Shown here in pieces: positions 1 to 8,195 of a stretch of DNA of 59,655 bases. Source of the DNA: Clostridiaceae bacterium. Its GTDB lineage: Bacteria; Bacillota; Clostridia; Christensenellales; CAG-917. The notes beneath the pieces were generated by a model that was given only the letters and a program-made list of their open reading frames with translations, was not told where the DNA came from and did no database searches. Positions within the stretch are counted from its first letter, which is position 1, and each line of letters opens with the position of its first letter. The stretch covers positions 1 to 59,655 of the forward strand of contig JAITPR010000046.1 in assembly GCA_031289315.1 (NCBI GenBank), given 5' to 3'. The position numbers and the translations under genes are program-made.

Positions 1-116
1 ATTGTCTGAAAGCACAGGACGTAGCACCGCTACGTACGAGTATTTCAGACGGTTTTAGACTAAAAAGAGTCGAAAAGATTTTCTTAGCCAAAAGTCGTCA
101 CCGCGGATTGTCCACT
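1..116. repeat. Dispersed inverted-repeat element, copy A (cut by window edge)
   Basis: The stretch begins inside a long hairpin: GTCTGAAA pairs with TTTCAGAC at about 51, and ACGTAGC pairs with GCTACGT inside it. It continues through a GGTTTTAGAC block and ends with AGTCGTCACCGCGGATTGTCCACTCC. The right end matches the ends of copies near 11.5, 53.4 and 54.15 kb, and the hairpin core matches the one near 53.93 kb. It contains no open frame. The left end lies outside the window. Confidence 0.6.
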
Positions 117-536
117 CCCCTTTTTAGCCCATTGTAATAACATTTTCAAGTTAGCTATAATAAACATTGTAAGCCCGTTGTAATAACATTATTTATCACA
201 TTGACCTTGCCGCCAAACCGCATAAAAAATATTTTTACAGGTATTTGGCACGGCGTTTTCTCTGCGAAGCGCGCGGTAATATCTACACTTTGAGTAAAGC
301 ATATAGCGCCAGCGCGGCACTTTTTCTATAAGGCGCGTGGTCGGACACGCAAAACTCCGCCGTATTTGGCGGAGTTTCACGCATATAAAAGTGCATAGTA
401 AAACTTTGCACTTCCGGAATTATCTTTGTCACCAATGAACGAGGCACTACTGCCCGCTTTGCGACGTATGCCTGGTGACAATTACTCAACTTATCTTTGT
501 TACCGATGGAGCGGGACACTGCCCGATAAGCCTATC
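117..536. other. Intergenic, no gene recognised
   Basis: Frames here are short and show no recognisable protein. The stretch holds a hairpin at 352-377 and two imperfect direct copies of a block starting TTATCTTTGT(C/T)ACC and running into an ACTGCCCG block (about 420-465 and 490-532), a roughly 70-bp spaced duplication of the kind seen elsewhere in the window. Confidence 0.5.
352..377 (-). terminator. Possible terminator of the 537-884 gene
   Basis: AAACTCCGCC pairs perfectly with GGCGGAGTTT around a 6-nt loop. On the minus strand the stem runs into TTTTG, a weak U tract, about 160 nt after the stop of the minus-strand gene. The short U tract keeps this tentative. Confidence 0.4.
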
Positions 537-884
537 TTACGCCGCAAACAATCTGTTTATATCCGCTTGTCTTATACCAGCACTTATCAGTTTCAGCAAA
601 TTAACGCACTCGTAAAACGTGATGCCTTCCGTTACCTTACCAGATAAGTACCTATCGGAAACGCGTAACCATAAACCGATTTCCGCGCGGTAAGAATTTT
701 TTTCCGCTTCAAACCGCACCGAAATGCGGTTTACCGGTCCGTCATCCGATAGAATCGGCTCATACAGCATGAAATCTGTTTCGGTTTCGGTATTCGCGTA
801 CAGTTCCGCAACGCAAGCGTCGGGAACGCACGCACTTACGATTTCTTGTTTGATTGTTTCCTTCATTGTTTCCGATTTTTCCAT
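537..884 (-). CDS. Small hypothetical protein (115 aa)
   Basis: I do not recognise the family. The start is supported by a strong Shine-Dalgarno (AAAGGAGA) ending about 8 nt before the ATG. The protein has no signal peptide or membrane segment. The N-terminal half is acidic and the C-terminal half (from about residue 65, with YRAEIGLWLRVSD and a helix ending in IRQADINRLF) looks like a small alpha/beta domain. The overall shape recalls the short DUF6514-like proteins of clostridia, but that is a weak resemblance. It stands alone, with a possible hairpin terminator downstream. Function unknown. Confidence 0.55.
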   Translation of the reverse strand: MEKSETMKETIKQEIVSACVPDACVAELYANTETETDFMLYEPILSDDGPVNRISVRFEAEKNSYRAEIGLWLRVSDRYLSGKVTEGITFYECVNLLKLISAGIRQADINRLFAA

Positions 885-1360
885 TATACTTCTCTCCTTT
901 GGCTAAATGCCCTCGTCAAAATTTTTTTCTTTTTTCATTACCGTTGCATGGGTACTTCTCCTATTCGTGTGCTTCGCGACGTGATTTTTCCGCATGTTTC
1001 TCTTTACGAACATATAATACAACATAAACTTACATTTTTGTTAAAGCTGCACCGACATATTATGTCGCATTGTGTCGAATTTTAGTTAATTTGAAAAATC
1101 CCTAAAAACCGCCGAAAAAACTCTTTTTTATAGAGTGGGTGTATATAAAAAAACCGTTTTCGTGAGATGAGCATATGCGAAAAAAGGCTTTCATTAGGTG
1201 AGCGTATACGAAAAAAAATGCTTCCGTGAGGTGAGCGTATATGAAAACCTCACTACGCCATCACTGCAACCCGTTATATACCCTAACCCTTATTTATATT
1301 TTTTCCTTATATTTCTCTAAAACTTGCAATTTCTATGAGGTGGGTGTATATTGTATATAT
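885..1360. repeat. Repeated translation-start-like block upstream of the HAD gene
   Basis: From about 1130 to 1360 a unit resembling GAGGTGAGCGTATATGAAAA occurs five times with drift: near 1133 (GAGTGGGTGTATATAAAAAA), 1165 (GAGATGAGCATATGCGAAAA), 1196 (TAGGTGAGCGTATACGAAAA), 1230 (GAGGTGAGCGTATATGAAAA) and 1337 (GAGGTGGGTGTATATTG, then ATATATATGAAAAC, the gene start). Each unit carries an SD-like GAGGTG followed by TATATGAAA, so the HAD gene's initiation region appears to have been multiplied. The fourth copy opens the same reading frame as the HAD gene (ATG at 1241), giving a possible 40-residue N-terminal extension. Nothing else was recognised in 885-1129. Confidence 0.55.
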
Positions 1361-2194
1361 ATGAAAACTTTATATATATCGGATTTAGACGGCACTCTTC
1401 TAAATAATGCGGCGGAAATAAGCGATTTTACCCGCGCCGCAATAAACCTACTGACTTCGGAATACGGCGTGAATTTCGCCGTAGCCACTGCGCGCTCCGA
1501 AGCGACCGCTAGCACTATCCTTGCCGGAGTTAACGTCAACGTACCCTCCGCCCTCTTAAACGGTGTCTGTATATACGACCTTAAAAAACGCGCATATTTA
1601 AACGCCGAATGCCTAACAACCTTGCAATCGGAACGGATTTTCGAGGTCTTCGACAGATTTTCCCTTTCCGCGTTCATACACACCATAGAAGAGGGCATAC
1701 ACCGCACTTGGGTGCTTGGCGAAGAAACACCATTCATTGCCGATGTCATCAACAAACGTAAGGAAAAATACGGCAAGGTCTTCACCCCCGTGGACAGCCG
1801 TTTCGATTGCGCCGGAAACATGATGTATGTGTCGGCATTAGGCTCAAAAGAACCTCTCCTTTCCGCCGCTAAACGCCTGCGCGCCTCCCCCGGTCTTAAT
1901 GTAATTTTCTATCCCGATACCTACATTCCCGAAACTTGGTTTCTTGAAATCAGTTCCGCGACCGCCTCAAAGAAGACCGCCGTCCAAAGTATTATAAAAA
2001 AATTTGGTTTTGACCGCACCGTTTGTTTCGGCGATAACCTAAACGACTTACCTATGTTCTCCGTCTGCGATGAACGCTACGCCGTACGCAACGCTTGCGA
2101 GGACTTGAAACGCAAATCCGATGCCGTAATCGGCAACAACTCCGACAACGGCGTCGCCGAATTTCTCCTAAACCGCTTCGGCGCTAAACTCTAG
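1361..2194 (+). CDS. Cof-type HAD superfamily phosphatase
   Basis: This 277-aa protein is a haloacid-dehalogenase phosphatase of the Cof/YidA class, which usually acts on small phosphorylated sugars or cofactors in the cytoplasm; the substrate cannot be read from sequence. Motif I is DLDGTLL at residues 8-14 (nucleophile Asp8, acid/base Asp10). Motif IV is GDNLNDLPMF near residue 226. The middle part (about 80-200) fits the Cof cap domain. Length is normal for the family. I place the start at MKTLYISDLD because the family begins a few residues before motif I; a longer in-frame start at 1241 would add about 40 residues lacking family resemblance. A GAGGTGGG Shine-Dalgarno-like block lies about 18 nt upstream, which is far. 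A strong terminator follows at 2246-2280. Confidence 0.85.
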   Translation: MKTLYISDLDGTLLNNAAEISDFTRAAINLLTSEYGVNFAVATARSEATASTILAGVNVNVPSALLNGVCIYDLKKRAYLNAECLTTLQSERIFEVFDRFSLSAFIHTIEEGIHRTWVLGEETPFIADVINKRKEKYGKVFTPVDSRFDCAGNMMYVSALGSKEPLLSAAKRLRASPGLNVIFYPDTYIPETWFLEISSATASKKTAVQSIIKKFGFDRTVCFGDNLNDLPMFSVCDERYAVRNACEDLKRKSDAVIGNNSDNGVAEFLLNRFGAKL

Positions 2195-2245
2195 ACGGGA
2201 GCTTACTTTAAAAGCCGCTATTGAAAATAAGTTCTTGAGGAACAC

Positions 2246-2280
2246 AAAATCCTCCGCAATAATGCGGAGGATTTTATTTT
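2246..2280. terminator. Bidirectional terminator between convergent genes
   Basis: AAAATCCTCCGC pairs perfectly with GCGGAGGATTTT around AATAAT, followed by ATTTTATT. The arms' A and T tracts give a U run on both strands, fitting its place between the plus-strand HAD gene and the minus-strand membrane protein gene. Confidence 0.85.
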
Positions 2281-2380
2281 ATTGTGGTAAAGTTAGCGCG
2301 CCAACAAAAACCCTTGCGGATCTAGAGTTGAGCCTTTAAGGTTGCCCCGACGGACCAACCGTCGCAAATAACTTAAAGAA

Positions 2381-3808
2381 TTATGCGCCTGCGCCAGCGT
2401 CCGGATTTTCCTTGACTTCCTTATCCGCCTCTTCCTTATTTACTCTAAATTCGGGACGGGTTAAGATTTGCAGCATCGTATATAAGCTGTTCTTCAAGAT
2501 AATCTTGTCGCGCGGGTCGGGGGTACTAAAGTATGCACCTATAAGCACTCTCGTGATAGCTATATAAGTACTCTTCTTCGTATGCGTCGTAAGCAAGTAC
2601 GCCATAAACGGGGGAAGCTTGGCAAACTTAGGCGGCTTCTCCGGTTCTACAGCCGGCTTCTCTTCTTCCGGTTTTGTGGGTGCAAAATCATCAGCTTTGG
2701 ATTCAGGCTCCTCTTCGGGCTTATCCTCAGGCTCAGACTCCTCTTCGGTTTCGGAAACTTCTTCCTCTACTTCGGCGGAGTCTGCGATGGTTTCCTCATC
2801 GCCCTCCGCCGCCGGAAAATTTGAGTCTTCCTCATCATCTTCAAGGGTTGCTACATCGTCGTCATCATAGACGCCCTCAATATATTCGCTATTGGTATCG
2901 GTAACTATAACTTCATCGGCAAGAACTTCCGTCTCGTCGTCATCATACAGACCTTCAATATAGTCTGTACCCTCGTTGCTAACGGCTTCCGTCACGATTG
3001 TCTCTTCCGTCTGCGCGGGCTGCTCGGTAACCGGCGGTCGATCAACATAAATATTGTTGACGATATTTACGCCGCGGTGATAATCCTCTTCGGTTTCTCC
3101 CTTAGGATACTTCGCGACGGCACCGCCGATAACCTCTTCGATTTGCTTGGAAGCGGTCGAAAGCGTCTCGTTGGAGGGCTCGGCAACCTTTAAGTCTTGT
3201 ATCATAACGGCGGTATCCAAATCGTCCTGCATCTTGTAGAACGCCTTCAAACACCCATTCACGTTAATCCTGCCGATAAGTACCAATATGAAACTCAAAA
3301 TTGCACCGGCTATAATCGCGTAAATGGAATTCGTCAGAACTACCTGAAGCTCTCCGTTTGTAAGACCCAATACAAAATACGCACCAATTAGAATAACGAG
3401 TATCGCATTGAATAGCGACACGCCGAATTCTCTAGCGTATAAAATCTTAGGACGCTTATAGCAAGCCTTTTCACTTATGAACTCACTCGGATAACCGAAG
3501 CGCTGTTCCATAAAAGCCGCCCACTGAAGCTTAATGGTTTTCGGGGCTTTCGCAATACACTTCGCCTCGAATTCATCGACATTATTTTCGTCTATAATGC
3601 CGTCTTGGGTCTCGGCGATGTACTTAGAGATCTTCTTGGAAGTTCCCTTAAGCTTGCTCGCCTTGTTCCCGATTGTGCAAAGCGCGATAATCAAAAAGAT
3701 TGCCGCGATTGCGATTACAAGTCCGATAAAAAATCCACCAACATTGAAATTTTCAATTTGGGCGACTAGATCGGACAGCTTTTCGTAGATGTCGTTCAAA
3801 AACTGCAT
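2381..3808 (-). CDS. Membrane protein with long acidic tail, unknown function
   Basis: A 475-aa protein of no family I recognise. It has one hydrophobic segment near the N-terminus (about residues 22-45, FFIGLVIAIAAIFLIIAL) and two more about 130-180. It then has a soluble stretch and a very acidic, probably disordered region (about 230-410) with two copies of the motif YIEG(L/V)YDDD and many E/D runs, and a basic-hydrophobic C-terminal part containing ITRVLIGAYFSTPDPRDKI. The chosen ATG lies 9 nt after GAGGAG; an earlier TTG would start inside that ribosome-binding site. A promoter TTGCAT-16-TATAAT with an extended TGG -10 lies about 50 nt upstream, so it has its own transcript separate from addBA. 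Confidence 0.75.
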   Translation of the reverse strand: MQFLNDIYEKLSDLVAQIENFNVGGFFIGLVIAIAAIFLIIALCTIGNKASKLKGTSKKISKYIAETQDGIIDENNVDEFEAKCIAKAPKTIKLQWAAFMEQRFGYPSEFISEKACYKRPKILYAREFGVSLFNAILVILIGAYFVLGLTNGELQVVLTNSIYAIIAGAILSFILVLIGRINVNGCLKAFYKMQDDLDTAVMIQDLKVAEPSNETLSTASKQIEEVIGGAVAKYPKGETEEDYHRGVNIVNNIYVDRPPVTEQPAQTEETIVTEAVSNEGTDYIEGLYDDDETEVLADEVIVTDTNSEYIEGVYDDDDVATLEDDEEDSNFPAAEGDEETIADSAEVEEEVSETEEESEPEDKPEEEPESKADDFAPTKPEEEKPAVEPEKPPKFAKLPPFMAYLLTTHTKKSTYIAITRVLIGAYFSTPDPRDKIILKNSLYTMLQILTRPEFRVNKEEADKEVKENPDAGAGA

Positions 3809-3840
3809 AAACGTGTATCTCCTCAACTTTATTTATACAA

Positions 3841-3876
3841 CTCATATTATACCACTAACTTCAAAAAATGCAAGAG
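3841..3876 (-). promoter_or_regulatory. Promoter of the acidic membrane protein gene
   Basis: On the minus strand TTGCAT and TGGTATAAT are spaced by about 16 bp. The predicted 5' leader is about 40 nt and contains the GAGGAG ribosome-binding site, unlike the leaderless promoters elsewhere in the window. Confidence 0.6.
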
Positions 3877-3908
3877 TTTACTGCAAGTATTTTTAAAATT
3901 GGTAATAT

Positions 3909-6900
3909 TTATAGGAAAATTGTCGAACCATCGCGAACGGAATAAAAAGCGATAAGATCAACTTTTTTCTTAAACGCGCGTTCAACTGCTGTTTTATACA
4001 GATAAAGTTGCCGTTTGTACGTTTCGGCAAGTTTTTCCGCATTTTTAAGGCTATTTTTAAAATCTACCACCACAAGCTTGTTTCCGAAGATTATGAGGTC
4101 GATTACGCCTTGAATCAACGTTTTGTCTTCCACTTGGACGTTTAGAACCTCTTTCGCCGGCAAAAAAAGTAAAAACGGTTGTTCGCGTTTTACCTTGTTT
4201 GCGGCGGCGTAACGCATAATTTTCGAGTTTAGGCACCTAAATATGTCGCGCGGATTTACAAGCTCCGCCGTTTCGCGGCTTATCAAACCCGCTCCGGTCA
4301 TATCCTCGACCGCCTTTTTCACGCCGTCAAGCGATGTGATACCTAAATCAATGTGTTGCATTACGGCGTGGAATGCCGTTCCGGCGTCTGCCGCTGCACC
4401 GTCCGCATAGTAAAATTCGCCGTCTTCGTCGTACTCCCGCGCCCCGAACGACTCCAAAGCTTCCATATCGGCGCGTTCTTCTTCACTTGCGGAGGTTTTA
4501 TATTCCGTATGTGCGGCTGTGTCATCCGTAATCCCAAATGCGTGTTTATCCGTTTCGTACGCGGCGGCGTTGCCGTCAAGCACAATCACGGGGGTATCTC
4601 CGCTAGACAAGCCGTCTTTAAACGCCTCAAGCCCTTCTAAAAAGACGGAGAATTCCTCCGCTCCGCTCATACCGCCGCGTCGATGTCTAAGGTCTTCCTC
4701 CTCCGTTTTGTAAAGAGAGCCGCCCTTTTCGGCGTTAAGCGCGCTTACGGAATATTTAGCACCGGTAGTGGTTGCTTCCTTATAGTTATAATGATACTTA
4801 AAGTATGTTTCTATTCTATTACAATATATAGCATTATAAGTAGCTCCGGAAAGCGCGGTTACACCCGTACCTCCCGCCGCCGCCAAATCGGTAAAGGAGC
4901 GTGCTTTTTCACCGGTGAGCGCGCCGTTAAGCGCCTCGGACGGGCGGTCTTCCCGCGCGGCAAAACGATTACCCTCTGTCGCGGCGGGCGCGTTTGCAAT
5001 AGCATGGTTTATTGGCGGAGCGATTTCGGTAGCCGGTACAGTGTTAAGCGCGGCATTTACGGCGGTGCCTATAGTGAGCGCGGTGTCAGTGGAGTTTAAG
5101 GCGGTGCCGGTGCTTACAGTGGAGGAATTTACGACGGATGCGGTGTCGGCAACGCTTGCGGTATTGGATTTTACGGCAACCGCAGACCTTGCGGCGGGCG
5201 TAGCGGCGGAATTATATTCCTCCGTCGGCAATTCGTCCTCTCCGTATAAAAATGAATGCGTTTTAAACACGGCGTTCAATTCGTGATTTTTATATACCGC
5301 CGCACTCAAAACGTCTGCGAAATCACGCAATACGGAGGCGGGTGACGAACGCGCGCCGTAGTCGAACGCGTTACCGGATATAAATAACCGGCTTTTTGCA
5401 CGCGTAAGCGCCACATAAAACAGCCGCATTTCCTCTCTTGCCTCGCGGCGCACGTTAAGAATCTCCGCCGCCTTCAGAGAAAGCGTATCGGATTTGACCC
5501 GTGCCGCGGAGTCAAAGTAGCGTAAACCCAAAATTTCCGCATAGCCGGACAGTCTTCCGTTTTCTATAAGCGCGTCACCGCCCCGCGACTTTGAACCGCC
5601 GGGGTTTATGCACGGCAGGAAAACGACCTCGTATTCCAGCCCCTTGCTAGCGTGAACCGTGACGACCGTCACCTTGTCGTCGTTTTTTGCGGCGGGAGGC
5701 GCCCCTTTTTTATCCTCCGGCGCGGCGTCGTATTCGACTAGAAATTTATGAGCGGACAGCCGTGTCGTTTCGGCGCGCTTTAAAAATCGGTTTGCCGCGT
5801 CCAAACGTCTGCGTCCGCCTGGGCGGCTCAACACCGCCGCTTCGTAGCCGGTATCCGAAATAACTCCCGACAAAAAGGCGAATACACTTTTATAGCCGCA
5901 CCTAAGCCGCCACGTTTCGAACCACGCCGCGAACTCCGCCGCCTTTGCGCTCAAGCCGTCACCGAAATCGGGTGCGTCAAGCAACATTTGATAAAGACTT
6001 TTTTCTCCGCCTTGCGCGGCTCTAAAAGCGTTAGCGTTATCCGTTTCTTTTGAATCCGCCGCCGTATCGCTTACTCCGTCGTCCCATACGCGGTTTGTCA
6101 TTTCCCCACATGCCGCAACTCTTTCGTCGGAGGTATTTTTTTCTCCGACGCTTGCCTTTGCGTCCGCCGCGCCGTTTGCTTTTATATTTCCGCCGCCGGC
6201 TTTTATTTTTCCATCATTGAACTTTGCGTCCGCCGCGCCGCTCAAACCGTTCTCCCTTATCCGGAACAGCTCTCTCTCGTCGAAGCCGCCGAACGGCGAT
6301 AAAAGCAATCCGGCGAACGGCATGTCGTTATGCGGGTCGGATACCGCGCGCAATAAATTTATTATTTCCTCTTCCTCTCTGCCGCGTCCGCTTTTGAGAA
6401 CGCCGTCGTCAAACGGAATACCCGCGGCGCGCAACGCCTCAAGAACTCTCTCCGCGGATTGGTTGCGGCTTCTAAGTAGCACGGCGAAGTCGCCGAACTT
6501 AAGACGCTCTCCCTTTGAGGAAAAAGCTCTCTCTTTAAGCTCTAAAATTTTGGCGGCGATATACCTACCCTCCGGACAATCGGCTTCGCCGCGTCCAGCG
6601 TCCTTTCTTACGCTGTACACTGCGGTATTTTCGGCTTTCACTCTCCGCGGCTTTTCGAACAAGTCGACGCCGACATACTCCTTGTAGTCCGCGCCGTCCG
6701 CATCGCCGAACCGCCCGAAGGTTTTGTAATCTATGCCGCAAGTCTTCTCCGTCATCACCGCGTCGAAAACCTTGTTGACAAAATTAAGAATACCCCTCTC
6801 GCTCCTGAAATTGCGGTTCATGTGCCTAAGCTTGCTATCCTTCGCGGCAATGTCCTGCCGCTTTTTGAAAATCTCCGGATTTGCCAGCCGGAAGCCGTAA

Positions 6901-8195
6901 ATGCTCTGTTTTAAGTCGCCCACCAAAAAGCTTTCCGCACCGCTTTCCAGCGCGGACACAATGAAGTCTTGAATGGGATTGATGTCTTGATACTCGTCCA
7001 CGAAAATATGCGTGTATTTTTTCAACACCGTTTCGGAATCGGAGGCAAGCAAATAGGCAAGACCGTGCTCCAAATCGTTGAAATCCGCCTTTGCCGCCGC
7101 CGCTTTAAGCTTTGTGTAGCGTTCGCCGTAATCTCTCGTCAACTCCGCTAGCTTTTTGGTATAGCGCGCGCCTTGCGCGTGCGCGGTGACAACCGCGCCG
7201 TAATCGGCAAAGGAGAAAAGTAGCTCGTCCGAAAACGCCGCGAAGCCCTCTCTAAAATTCTTATGTCTTTCCTTGACAACCTCGTCGCCGCTCTTTATTC
7301 GTTTACCCGCCAAGCTAGGCTTGTCGTATTTAACGGCGTTCAGCGCCGCCGAAAGCTCCTTTATCGACGACGACCTCATAATTTCCGTGCAAAGCCTTAT
7401 CGCGGAATTAAGCGGAACAGAAAATAAAACGTCCTCCTCCGCTACAAGCGGCAACAAGTCCGCCGCTTCCTCCGCGAATTCCGCCGCCGCTCCGCGCGCA
7501 TAGTCAAGCACGCATTTAGCCGCGGAGCTTTCCTCCGCGTCACCGGCGTTGCCGTCTATAAGTCCCGTCAAAAACGCTTCCTTGTCGTATTGAATATCCG
7601 CCTGTCCGTCCAAATCCTTGATAAGCTTTTTAAGCGGCTCTTCCTTGCGTCCGCCGAAAACCTCCAAAAGCTCGGCAAATTCCGCGTCGCCCGCGGCGTG
7701 GCGCACCTCGAAGCAATCCGTTAACGCCTTTTCCGAAAGCATTTCCCGTTCACCGTCGTTGAGCAGCTCGAACGAAGCCGCAAAGCCCGCCGGCTCAAAG
7801 TGTTCTCTAAGTACATCCAACGCGAACGCGTGCAAGGTTTTTATCGCCGCAAGCCCCACAGCATCTATTTCCTCTATGAGGCGCTTTCTGTCCGCGCCCG
7901 CCGCCGTTCTTGCCGCGTCGTACAACGCCGTCGTTACGCGCTCTCTAAGCTCCTCCGCGGCGGCGTTTCCGAAGGTAACGGCAAGTATGTCGGAAAGGGG
8001 CGTTCCCGCCACGACCAAATCTATTACGCGCTGTACCATGACGCGCGTCTTGCCGCTTCCGGCAGATGCGGAAACCACTTGACTCCCTGTGGAATCAAGT
8101 ATGATTTTCTGCTCTCCGCTCCAGTTAAATTTCTTTATCTCTTCGCTCATATTAAACGGTAATAACGGGCGCAAAAGCGTCCGCCGTTGCCTCAT
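3909..8195 (-). CDS. addA: ATP-dependent helicase/nuclease subunit A
   Basis: AddA is the motor and one nuclease of the AddAB double-strand-break resection enzyme, the Gram-positive counterpart of RecBCD. Visible motifs are Walker A SASAGSGKT (about residues 41-49), DEYQDINPIQ (motif II), GDLKQSIYGFR (motif III), VTVVTVHASKGLEYEVVFLP (motif V), LFYVALTRAKSRLF (motif VI) and a C-terminal RecB-type nuclease core with GVIDLIIF and VVDFKNS. The start chosen overlaps the addB stop as ATGA and follows GAGGGAAAG; a second in-frame ATG at 8150 (MSEEIKKFNW) is the classical N-terminus and cannot be excluded. At about 1,430 aa it exceeds the usual 1,200-1,250. The excess sits in two Ala/Thr/Ser/Asn-rich, low-complexity stretches (about 6010-6250 and 4730-5230), the second with a short AT-rich patch at 4755-4845. 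Confidence 0.93.
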   Translation of the reverse strand: MRQRRTLLRPLLPFNMSEEIKKFNWSGEQKIILDSTGSQVVSASAGSGKTRVMVQRVIDLVVAGTPLSDILAVTFGNAAAEELRERVTTALYDAARTAAGADRKRLIEEIDAVGLAAIKTLHAFALDVLREHFEPAGFAASFELLNDGEREMLSEKALTDCFEVRHAAGDAEFAELLEVFGGRKEEPLKKLIKDLDGQADIQYDKEAFLTGLIDGNAGDAEESSAAKCVLDYARGAAAEFAEEAADLLPLVAEEDVLFSVPLNSAIRLCTEIMRSSSIKELSAALNAVKYDKPSLAGKRIKSGDEVVKERHKNFREGFAAFSDELLFSFADYGAVVTAHAQGARYTKKLAELTRDYGERYTKLKAAAAKADFNDLEHGLAYLLASDSETVLKKYTHIFVDEYQDINPIQDFIVSALESGAESFLVGDLKQSIYGFRLANPEIFKKRQDIAAKDSKLRHMNRNFRSERGILNFVNKVFDAVMTEKTCGIDYKTFGRFGDADGADYKEYVGVDLFEKPRRVKAENTAVYSVRKDAGRGEADCPEGRYIAAKILELKERAFSSKGERLKFGDFAVLLRSRNQSAERVLEALRAAGIPFDDGVLKSGRGREEEEIINLLRAVSDPHNDMPFAGLLLSPFGGFDERELFRIRENGLSGAADAKFNDGKIKAGGGNIKANGAADAKASVGEKNTSDERVAACGEMTNRVWDDGVSDTAADSKETDNANAFRAAQGGEKSLYQMLLDAPDFGDGLSAKAAEFAAWFETWRLRCGYKSVFAFLSGVISDTGYEAAVLSRPGGRRRLDAANRFLKRAETTRLSAHKFLVEYDAAPEDKKGAPPAAKNDDKVTVVTVHASKGLEYEVVFLPCINPGGSKSRGGDALIENGRLSGYAEILGLRYFDSAARVKSDTLSLKAAEILNVRREAREEMRLFYVALTRAKSRLFISGNAFDYGARSSPASVLRDFADVLSAAVYKNHELNAVFKTHSFLYGEDELPTEEYNSAATPAARSAVAVKSNTASVADTASVVNSSTVSTGTALNSTDTALTIGTAVNAALNTVPATEIAPPINHAIANAPAATEGNRFAAREDRPSEALNGALTGEKARSFTDLAAAGGTGVTALSGATYNAIYCNRIETYFKYHYNYKEATTTGAKYSVSALNAEKGGSLYKTEEEDLRHRRGGMSGAEEFSVFLEGLEAFKDGLSSGDTPVIVLDGNAAAYETDKHAFGITDDTAAHTEYKTSASEEERADMEALESFGAREYDEDGEFYYADGAAADAGTAFHAVMQHIDLGITSLDGVKKAVEDMTGAGLISRETAELVNPRDIFRCLNSKIMRYAAANKVKREQPFLLFLPAKEVLNVQVEDKTLIQGVIDLIIFGNKLVVVDFKNSLKNAEKLAETYKRQLYLYKTAVERAFKKKVDLIAFYSVRDGSTIFL

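Noticed and set aside
1241..1360. N-terminal extension of the HAD phosphatase
   Set aside because: The extra 40 residues are not family-like and come from a repeated start-like unit; kept only as a possibility in the entry.
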